Positions 30,864-41,462 are shown, counted from the stretch's first letter. The stretch is DNA of 64,000 bases from Burkholderia sp. Nafp2/4-1b (GCF_003635165.1 NZ_ML058604.1:124001-188000), one strand, 5' to 3'. The notes: generated by a model from the sequence alone, not told the origin. Numbers and translations are program-made.

Positions 30864-33501
30864 CGTGCGAGCGAATGAGCGTGCGCAGTTCGTACAGCAG
30901 GTCGAGCGCGTCGCGCGGCTTGAGATCGTCGGGGTCGATGTCGCGCAGCTTGTCGAGCGCCGGGTGCGGGGCGGCGGTGGGCGCCGGCGCATCCGCGCAT
31001 TCGAGTTCGTCGGCCGCGGCCGGCGGCGCGCTGAACAGGTCGAGCTGCGGCGTGTGCTGCGTGGCCGACTGCTGTTCGAGATACGCGAGATGCTTGCGCG
31101 CCGCGCGGATTACCGGCGCCGGCACGCCCGCGAGCTGCGCAACCTGCAGCCCGTAGCTCTGGTTCGCCGGGCCTTCGTTGACCGCGTGCAGGAACACGAT
31201 GCCGTGGCCGTGCTCGACGGCCGACAGATGCACGTTCGCCGCCTGCGGGAATTCGGCCGGCAGTTGCGTCAGTTCGAAGTAGTGCGTCGCGAACAGCGTG
31301 TAGCAGCCGTTTTGCGCGAGCAGGTGGCGCGCGATGGCCCATGCGAGCGCGAGGCCGTCGAACGTCGACGTGCCGCGGCCGATTTCGTCCATCAGCACGA
31401 GGCTTTGCGGCGTCGCATCGTTGAGGATCGCGGCGGCTTCGGTCATCTCGACCATGAAGGTCGACCGGCCGCCGGCGAGATCGTCGGCCGCGCCGATCCG
31501 CGTGAAGATGCGATCGATCGGGCCGAAGCAGGCCGACTTCGCGGGCACGTAGGTGCCGACGTACGCCATCAGCGCGATCAGCGCCGTCTGTCGCATGAAC
31601 GTCGACTTGCCGCCCATGTTCGGGCCGGTGATCAGCAGCAGCTTGCGTTCGGTGCCGAACCGGCAGTCGTTCGCGATGAACTGCTCGACCTGCGCTTCGA
31701 CGACCGGATGGCGACCCTGTTCGATCTCGATGCCGATTTCGTCGGTGAAGGTCGGTGCGACCCAGTCCAGCGTGCGCGCACGCTCGGCGAACGCGGCGAG
31801 CACGTCGAGCTCCGCGAGCGCCGATGCGACGCGCTGGCACTCGGGAATGAACGGCAGCAGGGCCTGCAGCACGCCGTCGTACAGCGCGCGCTCGCGGGCC
31901 AGCGCGCGTTCCTGTGCGGACAGCGCCTTGTCCTCGAAGGTCTTCAGTTCGGGCGTGATGTAGCGCTCGGCGTTCTTCAGCGTCTGGCGGCGGCGATAGT
32001 CGTCGGGCACCTTGTCGGTCTGGCCGCGCGTGACCTCGATGTAGAAGCCGTGCACCTTGTTGTATTCGACGCGCAGGTTCGCGATGCCCGTGCGCGTGCG
32101 CTCGCGTGCTTCGAGATCGATCAGGAACTGCCCGCAGTTCTCGGAGATGTCGCGCAACTCGTCGAGCTCCGCGTCGTAGCCGCGCGCGATCACGCCGCCG
32201 TCGCGCACCATCGCGGCCGGCTCGGGTGCGATCGCGCTCGTCAGCAGGTCGAGGCATTCGGCCGGCGGCGCGAGCGCCGCGTCGACGCGCGCGAGCGCAT
32301 CCGCGTTCGCGACGATCGCGCTGATGCGCTCACGCAATGCCGGCAGCGCGGCGAACGTATCGCGCAGGCTCGACAGGTCGCGCGGCCGCGCGGACAGCAG
32401 GGCAAGACGACCGGTGATCCGCTCGACGTCGGCGATCTGCCGCAGCGCGCTGCGCAGTGCGTCGAGGCTCGCATTCGCGGGCGCGTCGAGCAGCGCGCCG
32501 ATCGCTTGCTGGCGCGACTGCGCGGCGATCGACGCGCGCGGCGGGTGATGCAGCCAGTGACGCAGCAGGCGGCTGCCCATCGTCGTGCAGCAGGTGTCGA
32601 GCAGCGAATACAGCGTCGGCGATTCGGTGCCGCGCAGCGTTTCGGTCAGTTCGAGATTGCGGCGGGTGGCCGGATCGAGGCCGATGTATTCCGTTTCGTT
32701 CTCGACCTTCAGGCTGCGTACGTGACGCAGTTGCTGGCCTTGCGTGGCCGCTGCGTACAGCAGCAGCGCGCCCGCCGCGCCGCATGCGCTCGTCAGCGAG
32801 TGTGCGCCGAAGCCGTCGAGGCCCGCGACGTCGAGCTGGTCGCACAGGCGCTGCGTGCCCGAGGCGATGTCGAAGTGCCAGGCCGGCACGCGCTTGATCG
32901 CGCCGGCGCCTGCGGGCACGGCGTCGGTTGCGCCGTCCGCGGTCAGGATCTCCGCCGGACGGATGCGCTCGAGCGCGGCGCCGAGCTGGTCGGGTTCGAT
33001 TTCCGCGAGCCGCAGCGCGCCGCTCGCGAGGTTCAGCCACGCGAGGCCGATGTTGACCGCGACACCACGCTTGTTGTGGCCCGTGCACATCGCGAGCAGA
33101 TAGACGTCGTTCTTGTCGGACAGCAGCGCGGCATCGGTCAGCGTGCCGGGCGTGACGACCCGCACGACCTTGCGCTCGACGGGGCCCTTCGACGTGGCCG
33201 GGTCGCCGATCTGCTCGCAGATCGCGACCGACTCGCCCATCTTCACGAGCTTCGCCAGATATTGTTCGACCGCGTGATGCGGGACGCCGGCCATCTTGAT
33301 CGGGGTGCCGGCCGACGCGCCGCGTTGCGTGAGGGTCAGGTCGAGCAGGCGGGCGGCTTTCTCCGCGTCTTCGAAGAACAGCTCGTAGAAGTCGCCCATC
33401 CGGTAGAAGACGAGCGTGTCGGGGTGATCGGCCTTGATGCGCAGGTACTGCTGCATCATTGGAGTGTGGCCAGCAAAGGCCTCGGGCGACAGCGTGGTCA
33501 T
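30844..33501 (-). CDS. mutS: DNA mismatch repair protein MutS
   Basis: Recognises mismatches and starts methyl-independent or -directed repair. The 885-residue protein has the mismatch-contact FxE in MGDFYELF (near residue 37), the lever/clamp domains, the ATPase Walker [11 protein letters not shown], Walker [17 protein letters not shown] and the C-terminal dimerisation part. Start 33501 ([12 protein letters not shown]) fits the family; an in-frame start at 33561 would add 20 residues that are not conserved-looking. The exported phosphoesterase-like gene begins inside its last codons, so the two are probably co-transcribed. Confidence 0.97.
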   Translation of the reverse strand: MTTLSPEAFAGHTPMMQQYLRIKADHPDTLVFYRMGDFYELFFEDAEKAARLLDLTLTQRGASAGTPIKMAGVPHHAVEQYLAKLVKMGESVAICEQIGDPATSKGPVERKVVRVVTPGTLTDAALLSDKNDVYLLAMCTGHNKRGVAVNIGLAWLNLASGALRLAEIEPDQLGAALERIRPAEILTADGATDAVPAGAGAIKRVPAWHFDIASGTQRLCDQLDVAGLDGFGAHSLTSACGAAGALLLYAAATQGQQLRHVRSLKVENETEYIGLDPATRRNLELTETLRGTESPTLYSLLDTCCTTMGSRLLRHWLHHPPRASIAAQSRQQAIGALLDAPANASLDALRSALRQIADVERITGRLALLSARPRDLSSLRDTFAALPALRERISAIVANADALARVDAALAPPAECLDLLTSAIAPEPAAMVRDGGVIARGYDAELDELRDISENCGQFLIDLEARERTRTGIANLRVEYNKVHGFYIEVTRGQTDKVPDDYRRRQTLKNAERYITPELKTFEDKALSAQERALARERALYDGVLQALLPFIPECQRVASALAELDVLAAFAERARTLDWVAPTFTDEIGIEIEQGRHPVVEAQVEQFIANDCRFGTERKLLLITGPNMGGKSTFMRQTALIALMAYVGTYVPAKSACFGPIDRIFTRIGAADDLAGGRSTFMVEMTEAAAILNDATPQSLVLMDEIGRGTSTFDGLALAWAIARHLLAQNGCYTLFATHYFELTQLPAEFPQAANVHLSAVEHGHGIVFLHAVNEGPANQSYGLQVAQLAGVPAPVIRAARKHLAYLEQQSATQHTPQLDLFSAPPAAADELECADAPAPTAAPHPALDKLRDIDPDDLKPRDALDLLYELRTLIRSHDADGHA

Positions 33502-33714
33502 AGATCCGGCGTAAAGTTGTTGCTTGAGTTGCCCGAGTTTACCAGTGGCTTCGGTGCACAAGCGCGAAGTTCGCCGTTCGGCCAGTTGCCGGAGATCGCA
33601 ACCGGCGACTGCCGGCCCGACACGATGATCCGGTCACGTTCCCGGGCAGGTATGAAAAAGGCCGGCTTCACCCGGCGCACGGACTGCCGTGCGCCGAGTC
33701 TCGCCATATGCAGA

Positions 33715-35337
33715 TCAGGACGCGAGCGTCGCCATCATGTCGAGCGCCACCGCCTGCGCGACCTCGATCCCGTCGATGGCGGCCGAATAGATGCCGCCCG
33801 CATACCCGGCGCCTTCGCCGGCCGGATACAGCCCCTCGGTGTTCACGCTCTGGTAATCGTCCTTGCGACGAATCCGGATCGGCGACGACGTGCGCGTCTC
33901 CACGCCGGTGAGCACCGCATCGTGCATCGCGAAGCCGGCGATCTTCCTGTCGATCTGCGGCAGCGCTTCACGAATGGCCTCGATCACGTAGTCGGGCAGC
34001 GCGGTGCTGAGGTCGGTCGGGCGCACGCCCGGCTTGTACGACGGCACCACGGAGCCGAGCGACGTCGACGGCCGGCCGGCGATGAAGTCGCCGACGAGCT
34101 GGCCCGGCGCGCTGTAGTCGCCGCCGCCGAGCTCGAACGCGCGCTCTTCCCACTTGCGCTGGAACGCGATGCCCGCGAGCGGGCCGCCCGGATAGTCTTC
34201 CGGCGTGATGCCGACGACGATGCCCGCGTTCGCATTGCGCTCGGCGCGCGAATACTGGCTCATCCCGTTGGTGACCACGCGGCCCGGCTCGGAGGTCGCC
34301 GCGACCACCGTGCCGCCCGGGCACATGCAGAAGCTGTACACCGCGCGACCGTTGCTGCAGTGGTGGACCACCTTGTAGTCGGCCGCGCCGAGCTGCTTGT
34401 GCCCCGCGAACTTGCCGAAGCGGCTGCGATCGATCAGCCCCTGCGGATGCTCGATCCGGAAACCGAGCGAGAACGGCTTCGCTTCGACGTAGACGCCGCG
34501 ATCATGCAGCATCTGGAACGTGTCGCGCGCGCTGTGACCGACGGCCAGCACGACGTGATCGCAGCGGAGCGTTTCGCCGTTCGACAGCTTCAGCGAGCGC
34601 ACCTTGCCCTGATCGATGTCGATGTCCTCGACGCGGGTTTCGAAGCGCACCTCGCCGCCCAGTTCGTGGATGGTCGCGCGCATCTTTTCCACCATGCTGA
34701 CGAGGCGGAACGTGCCGATGTGCGGCCGGCTCAGGTACAGGATGTCGTCAGGCGCGCCGGCCTTGACGAATTCGTCGAGCACCTTGCGACCGTAGTGGTG
34801 CGGATCCTTGATCTGGCTGTACAGCTTGCCGTCGGAGAACGTGCCGGCCCCGCCTTCGCCGAACTGCACGTTGGACTCGGGATTGAGCACGCTCTTGCGC
34901 CACAGGCCGAAGGTGTCCTTGGTGCGTTCGCGCACGGCCTTGCCGCGCTCGAGGATGATCGGGCGAAAGCCCATCTGCGCGAGGATCAGCCCGGCGAACA
35001 GGCCGCACGGCCCCATGCCGATCACGACCGGGCGCAGGAAGTTGCCGTGCTCGGGTGCCTTCGTGACGAAGTGATACGCCATGTCGGGCGTCACGGCGCA
35101 ATGCGGCGTGCCGGCGAGTCGCGGAAGCACGGCGGCTTCGTCCTTGACTTCTACGTCGACGATATACGTGAGCTTGATGTCGGAGCGCTTGCGCGCATCG
35201 TGCGCGCGGCGGAACACCGTGTAACGGAGGAGCCCGTCTGCCGCCACGCCAAGCTCCTCGAGGCGCGCGCGAATCGCGGCTTCGAGGGCGCTCTCGGGAT
35301 GGTCGAGCGGGAGTTTAAGTTCGCTTAGCCGTAACAT
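33715..35337 (-). CDS. FAD-dependent dehydrogenase-like flavoprotein (uncharacterised family)
   Basis: A 540-residue protein with an N-terminal domain of about 80 residues (LKLPLDHPESALEAAIRARL) followed by a Rossmann FAD-binding site VVIGMGPCGLFAGLILAQMG and the second flavin motif PIILERGKAVRER. The stretches FGEGGAGTFSDGKLYSQIKD and YPAGEGAGYAGGIYSAAIDG close the FAD site. It matches a widely conserved but uncharacterised family of FAD-dependent dehydrogenases. The start at 35337 gives MLRLSELKLPLDHP; the substrate is unknown. Confidence 0.87.
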   Translation of the reverse strand: MLRLSELKLPLDHPESALEAAIRARLEELGVAADGLLRYTVFRRAHDARKRSDIKLTYIVDVEVKDEAAVLPRLAGTPHCAVTPDMAYHFVTKAPEHGNFLRPVVIGMGPCGLFAGLILAQMGFRPIILERGKAVRERTKDTFGLWRKSVLNPESNVQFGEGGAGTFSDGKLYSQIKDPHHYGRKVLDEFVKAGAPDDILYLSRPHIGTFRLVSMVEKMRATIHELGGEVRFETRVEDIDIDQGKVRSLKLSNGETLRCDHVVLAVGHSARDTFQMLHDRGVYVEAKPFSLGFRIEHPQGLIDRSRFGKFAGHKQLGAADYKVVHHCSNGRAVYSFCMCPGGTVVAATSEPGRVVTNGMSQYSRAERNANAGIVVGITPEDYPGGPLAGIAFQRKWEERAFELGGGDYSAPGQLVGDFIAGRPSTSLGSVVPSYKPGVRPTDLSTALPDYVIEAIREALPQIDRKIAGFAMHDAVLTGVETRTSSPIRIRRKDDYQSVNTEGLYPAGEGAGYAGGIYSAAIDGIEVAQAVALDMMATLAS

Positions 35338-35607
35338 GAATGGTCGGATACGGTCGCCACGAAGCCGTGGCGGTGTTGAAACGGGCGGGGCCGGCATGCC
35401 GGCGGTGTCGCACGCTGCGCGGGCATTGCGCAAGCCGGTTCATCAGGCTTGTGCAAGCGCGGCGGCACACCGGCCGGGCCGGACCGCTCGGGCACTGTCA
35501 CGTCGGGCGCCTGAAGCGCCCGCTGCATGGAGAAGATTACTGCGCCGCCCGGACAACCGGAAGGCCGCGAGCGCTCCATCATGACGGTATCGCCGAGCGG
35601 CGGATGC
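35338..35607. other. Gap upstream of the flavoprotein gene, no gene seen
   Basis: This stretch holds short GC-rich inverted repeats, for example gggcgc / gcgccc at 35505-35521, but no ORF with protein-like composition and no convincing promoter. It follows the suhB terminator on the minus strand and provides the flavoprotein leader. Confidence 0.4.
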
Positions 35608-35632
35608 AAAAGCCGCGCCGCGCGGGCGCGGC
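35608..35632 (-). terminator. suhB intrinsic terminator
   Basis: On the minus strand, beginning 6 bases after the suhB stop, an 8-base perfect stem (gccgcgcc / ggcgcggc) with a 5-base loop is followed by TTTT. The T tract is short but the stem is strong. Confidence 0.7.
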
Positions 35633-35638
35633 CCGGGC

Positions 35639-36442
35639 TTACTCCGCGGCCGGATGCACGCGGGTGTAGCGATTCAGGATCGGGATCATCTGCGCGTAGA
35701 TCTTCGGGTTCGCCGCGACGATCTCGTGACGATGCAGGAAGTCGGCGTCGCCCGTGTAGTTGCCGACGAGGCCGCCGGCTTCGGTGATCAGCAGGCTGCC
35801 AGCTGCCATGTCCCACACGTTGATGCCTTGCTCGAAGAATGCATCGAGACGGCCGGCCGCGACGTTCGCGAGGTCGAGCGCGGCAGCGCCCGGGCGGCGC
35901 AGGCCCGTGCACGCCTGGGTCATTTCGGTGAACAGGCGCGCGTACGCGTCGAGGCCGTCCTTTTCGCGGAACGGGAAGCCCGTGCCGACCAGTGCGTCCG
36001 CGAGGCGGTCGCGACGGCCGACGCGGATGCGGCGGTCGTTCAGGTACGCACCGCGGCCGCGGGTGGCCGTGAACAGGTCGTTCTTGTTCGGATCGTAGAC
36101 GACAGCCTGGGTGACGACGCCCTTGTGTTCGAGCGCGATCGATACGCAGTAGTACGGGAAGCCGTGGATGAAGTTGGTCGTGCCGTCGAGCGGATCGATG
36201 ATCCACTTGAATTCCGATTCGTTCTCGGATTCGCCCGATTCTTCCGCGAGAATCGCGTGGTCGGGGTAGGCGGTCTTCAGCGTCTCGATGATCGCCTCTT
36301 CGGCGGCCTTGTCCACTTCGGTGACGAAGTCGTTCTGCTGCTTCTTGCGAATCTCGATCAGGTCGAGGTCGAGGGACGCGCGATTGATGATCTGTCCGGC
36401 GCGGCGCGCAGCCTTGACAGCAATGTTGAGCATGGGATGCAT
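35639..36442 (-). CDS. suhB: Inositol-1-monophosphatase SuhB
   Basis: Magnesium-dependent phosphatase of inositol phosphates; in E. coli it is also a subunit of the rRNA antitermination complex. At 267 residues it has exactly the length of E. coli SuhB. The metal motifs are EESGES (residues 67-72) and [15 protein letters not shown] near 80-94, and the C-terminal motif [18 protein letters not shown] is complete. It is divergent from trmJ, a neighbour also seen in E. coli (suhB and trmJ are adjacent and divergent there). Confidence 0.96.
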   Translation of the reverse strand: MHPMLNIAVKAARRAGQIINRASLDLDLIEIRKKQQNDFVTEVDKAAEEAIIETLKTAYPDHAILAEESGESENESEFKWIIDPLDGTTNFIHGFPYYCVSIALEHKGVVTQAVVYDPNKNDLFTATRGRGAYLNDRRIRVGRRDRLADALVGTGFPFREKDGLDAYARLFTEMTQACTGLRRPGAAALDLANVAAGRLDAFFEQGINVWDMAAGSLLITEAGGLVGNYTGDADFLHRHEIVAANPKIYAQMIPILNRYTRVHPAAE

Positions 36443-36720
36443 GAGCCTGGATCCTGTAGCCGGCGGCACGGGCCGCCACGAAGTGGAACACACCGCCCGG
36501 ACTGGCGCAAACGTGCCGGGCGAAATGAGACGCGAATTGACAAAGAGCGGGGTACGACCGCGCCGCACGGGATGCGACGCGTAAACGCATGATTTTACCC
36601 GATTTTCGAGCGTTTCGGGGTTCGGAATACGGGAAAACCCCCGCTGGCCATCCGGAGGAGTGGGTTTGCCGCGGGGATGGCGATACCATACGGCCATTCC
36701 GATGAACCGAGCCTCATGTA

Positions 36721-37545
36721 GTGGAAACTCCGCAGAACCCCGCCGCACCGTCCGAATCGGGCGCCGCCTCGTCCTTGCCGCCGTCCGGCGGCTTTACGTC
36801 CACCCGTTTCGTGCTCGTCGAGCCGAGCCATCCCGGCAATGTCGGAGCGGCCGCCCGTGCGCTGAAGACGATGGGTTTCACGAGGCTCGTGCTGGTCGCG
36901 CCGCGCGTGCCGCACGTGCAGAGCGACCCCGACGCGATCGCAATGGCGAGCGGCGCCGACGACGTGCTGGCGTCCGCCCATGTCGTGCCCACGCTGGGCG
37001 ACGCGCTGTCCGGCGTCCACTGGTCGATCGCGCTCACCGCGCGCACGCGCGAATACGGGCCGCCGCGCCTCGCGCCGCGCGCGGCAGCCGAGCAGGCGTG
37101 CGCGCAGGTCGGCAGCGGCGACATCGCGCTCGTGTTCGGCAACGAGCGCACGGGCCTCGCGAACGAGCATGTCGAGCAGTGCAGCGCGCTCGCGCATATC
37201 CCGGCGAATCCGGCCTACAGTTCGCTCAACCTCGCGCAGGCGATCCAGGTGCTCGCGTATGAATTGCGCGTCGCGTTCCTCGAGCAGGGCAGCGATTCGT
37301 CGCACGAGCCGCAGGCCGACGTCGGCACGCTCGCGCAGAGCGACGAGATCGAGCGGATGTACGCGCACCTCGAGAACGCGCTGGTCGCGCTCGATTTTCT
37401 CGATCCGCGCAATCCGAAGAAGCTGATGCCGCGGCTGCGACGCCTGTTTGCGCGCACCGGCCTCGAGCGCGAGGAGGTCAACATCCTGCGCGGCATTGCG
37501 AAGCATATCCTGCTGAAGTCCGGCACGGCCGACGGCGATTCGTAA
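36721..37545 (+). CDS. trmJ: tRNA (cytidine/uridine-2'-O-)-methyltransferase TrmJ
   Basis: SPOUT-class enzyme that 2'-O-methylates position 32 of the tRNA anticodon loop. The 274-residue protein has an unstructured N-terminus of about 25 residues, then [24 protein letters not shown] and the knotted SAM site [18 protein letters not shown] with [15 protein letters not shown]. The start is GTG at 36721, immediately before ETPQNP; ribosome binding site is poor. Divergent from suhB as in E. coli. Confidence 0.93.
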   Translation: METPQNPAAPSESGAASSLPPSGGFTSTRFVLVEPSHPGNVGAAARALKTMGFTRLVLVAPRVPHVQSDPDAIAMASGADDVLASAHVVPTLGDALSGVHWSIALTARTREYGPPRLAPRAAAEQACAQVGSGDIALVFGNERTGLANEHVEQCSALAHIPANPAYSSLNLAQAIQVLAYELRVAFLEQGSDSSHEPQADVGTLAQSDEIERMYAHLENALVALDFLDPRNPKKLMPRLRRLFARTGLEREEVNILRGIAKHILLKSGTADGDS

Positions 37546-37732
37546 GCAGCCCGTGCGCGGGTGCCGGCGCTCGGGCGCTCGGCGGTTGCGCCGTCGCCTG
37601 CACGCAGCCGCGGCATACCGGCCGTCCGACGGATCGCGGCCGGATTCGCGCCGCTTCGCCGGATGGCTGCGCGGCCGCCGTCAAGCACCTCCGCGCGAAT
37701 ACCCGTGCCGCCGGCGGGGTGAACGCGCGACG

Positions 37733-37763
37733 TTGTGCGGCCGTGCGCGAGTGGCCCTACAAT
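37733..37763 (+). promoter_or_regulatory. Possible cysE promoter
   Basis: TTGTGC (37733-37738) and TACAAT (37758-37763) are 19 bases apart, a little long but acceptable. The -10 is 92 bases upstream of the cysE start. The earlier part of this gap (37546-37732) shows only GC-rich sequence with no gene. Confidence 0.4.
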
Positions 37764-37800
37764 CGCCGGACGTCATAAGCAAATTACCCGGCACGATAAC

Positions 37801-37835
37801 GGCCGGCCCATGCCGGCGGGGCGCGCCGGCCTTTT
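37801..37835 (+). terminator. Attenuator-like hairpin in the cysE leader
   Basis: ggccggc (37801-37807) can pair with gccggcc (37825-37831), which is followed by TTTT. A middle copy of gccggc (37812-37817) can pair with the first, giving an alternative fold. It lies 20 bases before the cysE start, so it could act as a leader terminator. Confidence 0.4.
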
Positions 37836-37854
37836 CCCCAGCCCAGACCAGATC

Positions 37855-38628
37855 ATGTTTACTAGACTGCGCGAAGACGTTGCGACGATTCGCGAGCGGG
37901 ATCCCGCCGCTCGCAGTGCCTGGGAAGTGCTGACCTGTTATCCGGGGCTGCACGCGCTCGTGCTGCATCGCTTCGCGCATGCGTGCTGGCGGGCGAAACG
38001 CTACTGGCTCGCCCGCTTCGCGTCGCAGGCCGGGCGCTTTCTGACGGGAATCGAGATTCACCCGGGCGCGACGATCGGCCGGCGCGTATTCATCGATCAC
38101 GGGATGGGTGTCGTGATCGGCGAGACCGCGATCATCGGCGACGACTGCACGATCTATCAGGGCGTGACGCTCGGCGGCACGTCGCTCACGCGCGGCGCGA
38201 AGCGCCATCCGACGCTCGAGGCTGGCGTGATCGTCGGTGCGGGCGCGAAAGTGCTCGGCGGCTTCACGGTCGGCGCGGGCGCGAAGATCGGTTCGAACGC
38301 GGTCGTCGTGAAGCCGGTGCCGGCGGGCGGCACCGCGGTCGGCAATCCGGCACGCATCGTGATGCCGGCGCAACCGAAGCCACAGGCCGAACGTGCGGCG
38401 TTCTGCGCGTACGGGATCACGCCGAACGCGGACGACCCGATGTCGCTCGCGGTTCACGGCCTGATCGATCATGCGGCGAAGGAAAGCCGCCGCGTCGACG
38501 AGATCGTCGCGGCGCTCGAGCGGCTCGGCACGCATCTGGAAACGCTGCAGGGTGCGGACGCCGCGCGTCTCGACCTGCGCAGGCTGTCGGCGGTGCTGGA
38601 AGGCAAGGCGGTCGAGCGCCAGTCGTAA
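37855..38628 (+). CDS. cysE: Serine O-acetyltransferase
   Basis: Makes O-acetylserine from serine and acetyl-CoA, the first step of cysteine synthesis. The 257-residue protein has a short N-terminal helical part ([20 protein letters not shown]) and the left-handed beta-helix with [23 protein letters not shown] and [15 protein letters not shown], containing the catalytic His/Asp region. The N-terminal domain is shorter than in E. coli CysE (273), as in the Bacillus type; about 75 residues of helical C-terminus follow. A possible attenuator lies in its leader. Confidence 0.94.
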   Translation: MFTRLREDVATIRERDPAARSAWEVLTCYPGLHALVLHRFAHACWRAKRYWLARFASQAGRFLTGIEIHPGATIGRRVFIDHGMGVVIGETAIIGDDCTIYQGVTLGGTSLTRGAKRHPTLEAGVIVGAGAKVLGGFTVGAGAKIGSNAVVVKPVPAGGTAVGNPARIVMPAQPKPQAERAAFCAYGITPNADDPMSLAVHGLIDHAAKESRRVDEIVAALERLGTHLETLQGADAARLDLRRLSAVLEGKAVERQS

Positions 38629-38687
38629 GGTGGCGCAGGCGGCGGATGTAGGCGGCCGCGGCGATCGCCGTGGCTGCCGCGACCGCG

Positions 38688-39488
38688 TCAGTCGAGCGGC
38701 ATCGCATGGATGCCTTCGGCATCGACGCGCAGATAGCCGCCGCGCGGCTGGCCGTGATCAAGATCCCAGTCGGGCAGTACCCAGCGAATCCCGCCCGGTT
38801 CGAGGTGGCGCGCGGGGCGGTGCGTGTGGCCGTGAATGATCGCGCTCGCGCGGCTTTTGCGGAACAGCGCCGCCACGCCTTCACGCGTGACGTCGTAGAC
38901 CGCGGAAGCAGGGCGCATCCGGCCTGCTTCGCTGTTCGAGCGCATCCGCTGCGCGAGCGCGCGGCGCCAGCGGAATGGCCACACGAGAAACAGCGCCTGC
39001 GCGACGCGATTGCGCGCGAACCGCCGAAAGATCTGATAGCCGCGATCGGCCGTGCATTGCGCGTCGCCGTGCGCGAGCACGATGCGCTGACCGAACGCCA
39101 TGATCAGCGCCGGGTCGGGCAGCAGCATCGCGCCGGCCGCCTTCATGAAGCGCCGGCCGAGCAGGAAATCGCGGTTGCCGTGCATCACGTAGAGCGCGAT
39201 GCCGCGCTCGGAAAACGTATGCATCAGCGCGGCCATGCGCACCGCGAACGGATCGTCGTCGAGCATGTCGTCGCCGATCCAGTATTCGAACAGGTCGCCG
39301 AGGATGAACACCGAGTCGGCGCTGTCGGCGGTGTATTTCACGAAATGCTCGAATGCCGCGACCGTCTTCGGAATCGCGTCGCTCAGATGCAGATCGGAGA
39401 GAAACAGGAACGGGCGTGCGGCTTGCGCGTATTCGCGCTCGCCCGGCACGCCCGCGGAGACGCTTCGCGGCGGACTCTCCTGCAACAT
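38688..39488 (-). CDS. lpxH: UDP-2,3-diacylglucosamine diphosphatase LpxH
   Basis: Hydrolyses UDP-2,3-diacylglucosamine to lipid X in lipid A synthesis, peripheral to the inner membrane. The 266-residue calcineurin-like enzyme carries all five metal motifs: SDLHLSD near residue 31, GDLFEYWIGDD, GNRDFLLGR, the histidine in LAHGDAQCTAD and HGHTHRPA. About 25 residues precede the catalytic fold. It lies 33 bases downstream of ppiB on the same strand, as in other proteobacteria where ppiB and lpxH are adjacent. Confidence 0.95.
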   Translation of the reverse strand: MLQESPPRSVSAGVPGEREYAQAARPFLFLSDLHLSDAIPKTVAAFEHFVKYTADSADSVFILGDLFEYWIGDDMLDDDPFAVRMAALMHTFSERGIALYVMHGNRDFLLGRRFMKAAGAMLLPDPALIMAFGQRIVLAHGDAQCTADRGYQIFRRFARNRVAQALFLVWPFRWRRALAQRMRSNSEAGRMRPASAVYDVTREGVAALFRKSRASAIIHGHTHRPARHLEPGGIRWVLPDWDLDHGQPRGGYLRVDAEGIHAMPLD

Positions 39489-39521
39489 CGAAGTGCCTCC
39501 GTAACGACTATGGACTATGCG

Positions 39522-40013
39522 TCAGACCACCACGGCCTTCTCGATCACGACGTCGTCAGCCGGCACGTCCTGATGGAAGCCTGCGTTGCCCGTCTTGACG
39601 GCCTTGATCTTGTCGACCACGTCCTGGCCTTCGACGACCTTGCCGAATACCGCGTAGCCCCAGCCCTGCGGCGTCGGCGACGAGTGGTTCAGGAAGTCAT
39701 TGTCGTTCACGTTGATGAAGAACTGGGCGGTTGCCGAGTGCGGATCGTTCGTGCGCGCCATCGCGACCGTGTAGTTGTCGTTCTTCAGGCCGTTGTTCGC
39801 TTCGTTGTCGATCGGCGCGTCGGTCGGCTTCTGCTTCAGGCCCGGCTCGAAGCCGCCGCCCTGGATCATGAAGCCGTTGATCACGCGGTGGAACACCGTA
39901 CCATCATAGTGGCCCTTCTTCACGTAGTTGAGGAAGTTCTCGACCGTCTTCGGTGCCTTCGCGGCGTCGAGTTCGAGCTTGATCACGCCGTGGTTCGTGT
40001 GCAGTTCAACCAT
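39522..40013 (-). CDS. ppiB: Cytoplasmic cyclophilin-type peptidyl-prolyl isomerase B
   Basis: A 163-residue cyclophilin without signal peptide, so cytoplasmic. The active-site segment [21 protein letters not shown] and the [18 protein letters not shown] and [17 protein letters not shown] motifs are complete, with length equal to E. coli PpiB (164). The minus-strand order is TPR gene, periplasmic cyclophilin, ppiB, lpxH; gaps of 33-88 bases suggest one transcript. Confidence 0.96.
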   Translation of the reverse strand: MVELHTNHGVIKLELDAAKAPKTVENFLNYVKKGHYDGTVFHRVINGFMIQGGGFEPGLKQKPTDAPIDNEANNGLKNDNYTVAMARTNDPHSATAQFFINVNDNDFLNHSSPTPQGWGYAVFGKVVEGQDVVDKIKAVKTGNAGFHQDVPADDVVIEKAVVV

Positions 40014-40101
40014 GATGAATTCCTTCGGTAAGGCGGTTTAAATGGCACGCGGCCGGTCGTAGGACGCGGCCGCGTGTGTCGCCGGACATGCCGGCAGGTG
40101 C

Positions 40102-40677
40102 TTATTTCGAGACGATGCTGGCCGATTCGATCACGACCGGCTGGGCCGGCACGTCCTGCATCGGGCCGCGCGAGGTCGTCGCCACGCCTTCGATCTTCTT
40201 CACGACGTCGAGGCCCGACACGACCTTGCCGAACACCGCATAGCCGTTGCCGTCCGGGTTCGGGTAGTCGAGGCCGCTGTTGTCGACCGTGTTGATGAAG
40301 AACTGCGCGGTGGCCGAGTTCGGATCGCTGGTGCGCGCCATCGCGATCGTGCCCGTCAGGTTCTTCAGACCATTGCGGCTTTCCAGCGGGATCGGCGCAC
40401 GGGTCGGCTTCTCCTCGAAGTTGGTCTTGTAGCCGCCGCCCTGGATCATGAAGCCCTTGATCACGCGATGGAAGATCGTGCCGTTGTACTGGCCGGCCTT
40501 CACGTAATCGAGGAAGTTGGCGACCGACTTCGGTGCTTTCTCCGGGTAGAGCTCGACGCGGATGTCGCCCTGCGAGGTCTTCAGCTGCACGACGGGGTGC
40601 GCGGTAGCCGATTGCGCGAACGCGGGCGCGGTCGCGAGAAGGGCGGCGCCGCCAAGCGCCAGCAACAGACGTTTCAT
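40102..40677 (-). CDS. ppiA: Periplasmic cyclophilin-type peptidyl-prolyl isomerase A
   Basis: A 191-residue cyclophilin with a signal peptide (MKRLLLALGGAALLATAPAFA, cleavage after about residue 21), so periplasmic. The core [21 protein letters not shown] and [21 protein letters not shown] is complete. It is clearly a paralogue of the neighbouring ppiB, and the pair covers both sides of the inner membrane from one operon. The gene symbol is by function; orthology to E. coli ppiA was not tested. Confidence 0.92.
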   Translation of the reverse strand: MKRLLLALGGAALLATAPAFAQSATAHPVVQLKTSQGDIRVELYPEKAPKSVANFLDYVKAGQYNGTIFHRVIKGFMIQGGGYKTNFEEKPTRAPIPLESRNGLKNLTGTIAMARTSDPNSATAQFFINTVDNSGLDYPNPDGNGYAVFGKVVSGLDVVKKIEGVATTSRGPMQDVPAQPVVIESASIVSK

Positions 40678-40723
40678 TGCGATCCTCAGGTTGGGAGAGA
40701 AGGAAGGTTGCGCCGTTTACTTC

Positions 40724-41446
40724 TTACTGCGACGGCGCGACGTACGGCGCCGTCAATGCACCGGACGGACCGCTGAACTGGAACGTCGGCGACATCGGCA
40801 GCGTGGTGGTGCTCACGTTCGCGGCGGCGCGATCGGTGTACGCGCGCGTGGCCGGCGTGACGGCGCGCGCGTTCGGGGCCGACTTGGGCGGCGACACGAT
40901 CTTCTGGAGATCGGCGAGGCGCTGCGCGGTCGCGCCGCTCGTGCGGCCGAGCGATTGCGCGCGCTTGTACGATTCGGCCGCGAGGCGCAGGTAGAGATCG
41001 CCGAGGTTCTCGTACGCGAGCGAATAGCTCGGGTTCGATTGCGTCGCGGTGACGAGCGCGCTGCGCGCTTCGTCGTAGCGGCCGTGCTTCGCGTAGAGCG
41101 CCGCGAGGTTGTTGTACGGCTCGGGCAGTTCGGGGTAGGCCTGCGTGATCGCGACGAACTGCTGGATCGCGTCGTCGTCGCGGTTCAGGCGGGCGAGCAC
41201 GGTGCCGCGCTTGAACTGCGCCTGCACGTCGTGCGGATTCGCCGCGATGCGCGCGTCGAGTTGCGCGAGCGCCTGTTTCCACTGCTTGCCGGCGATCGAC
41301 GCGTCGAGTTCGGGCGTGCCGTCGGCGGTGGCCGGGGCCTTTTGCGCATGCGCCGCGGGGGCCGCGAAAAGCGTCAGTGCGACGCCCATGACGGCGGTCG
41401 CAACGAGGGTCGCAGCGCTCGGCGCGCGGCCGCGATGAGGTTTCAT
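40724..41446 (-). CDS. Exported TPR-repeat protein
   Basis: A 240-residue protein with a signal peptide (TLVATAVMGVALTLFAAPAAHA, cleavage near residue 35) and about three tetratricopeptide repeats (QALAQLDARIAANPHDVQAQFKRGTVLARLNR, then AITQAYPELPEPYNNLAALYAKHG, then YSLAYENLGDLYLRLAAESYKRA). The last 60 residues are Ser/Thr/Pro-rich and probably disordered. It is the first gene of the ppi-lpxH cluster and may be a periplasmic scaffold. No specific partner can be named. Confidence 0.85.
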   Translation of the reverse strand: MKPHRGRAPSAATLVATAVMGVALTLFAAPAAHAQKAPATADGTPELDASIAGKQWKQALAQLDARIAANPHDVQAQFKRGTVLARLNRDDDAIQQFVAITQAYPELPEPYNNLAALYAKHGRYDEARSALVTATQSNPSYSLAYENLGDLYLRLAAESYKRAQSLGRTSGATAQRLADLQKIVSPPKSAPNARAVTPATRAYTDRAAANVSTTTLPMSPTFQFSGPSGALTAPYVAPSQ

Positions 41447-41462
41447 AGGCGTAAATCGGAAT

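Noticed and set aside
30748-35328. A 1526-codon open frame on the plus strand
   Set aside because: It is the antisense shadow of mutS and the flavoprotein gene; its protein is Arg/Ala/Asp-biased with no domain, as expected from high-GC codon structure.
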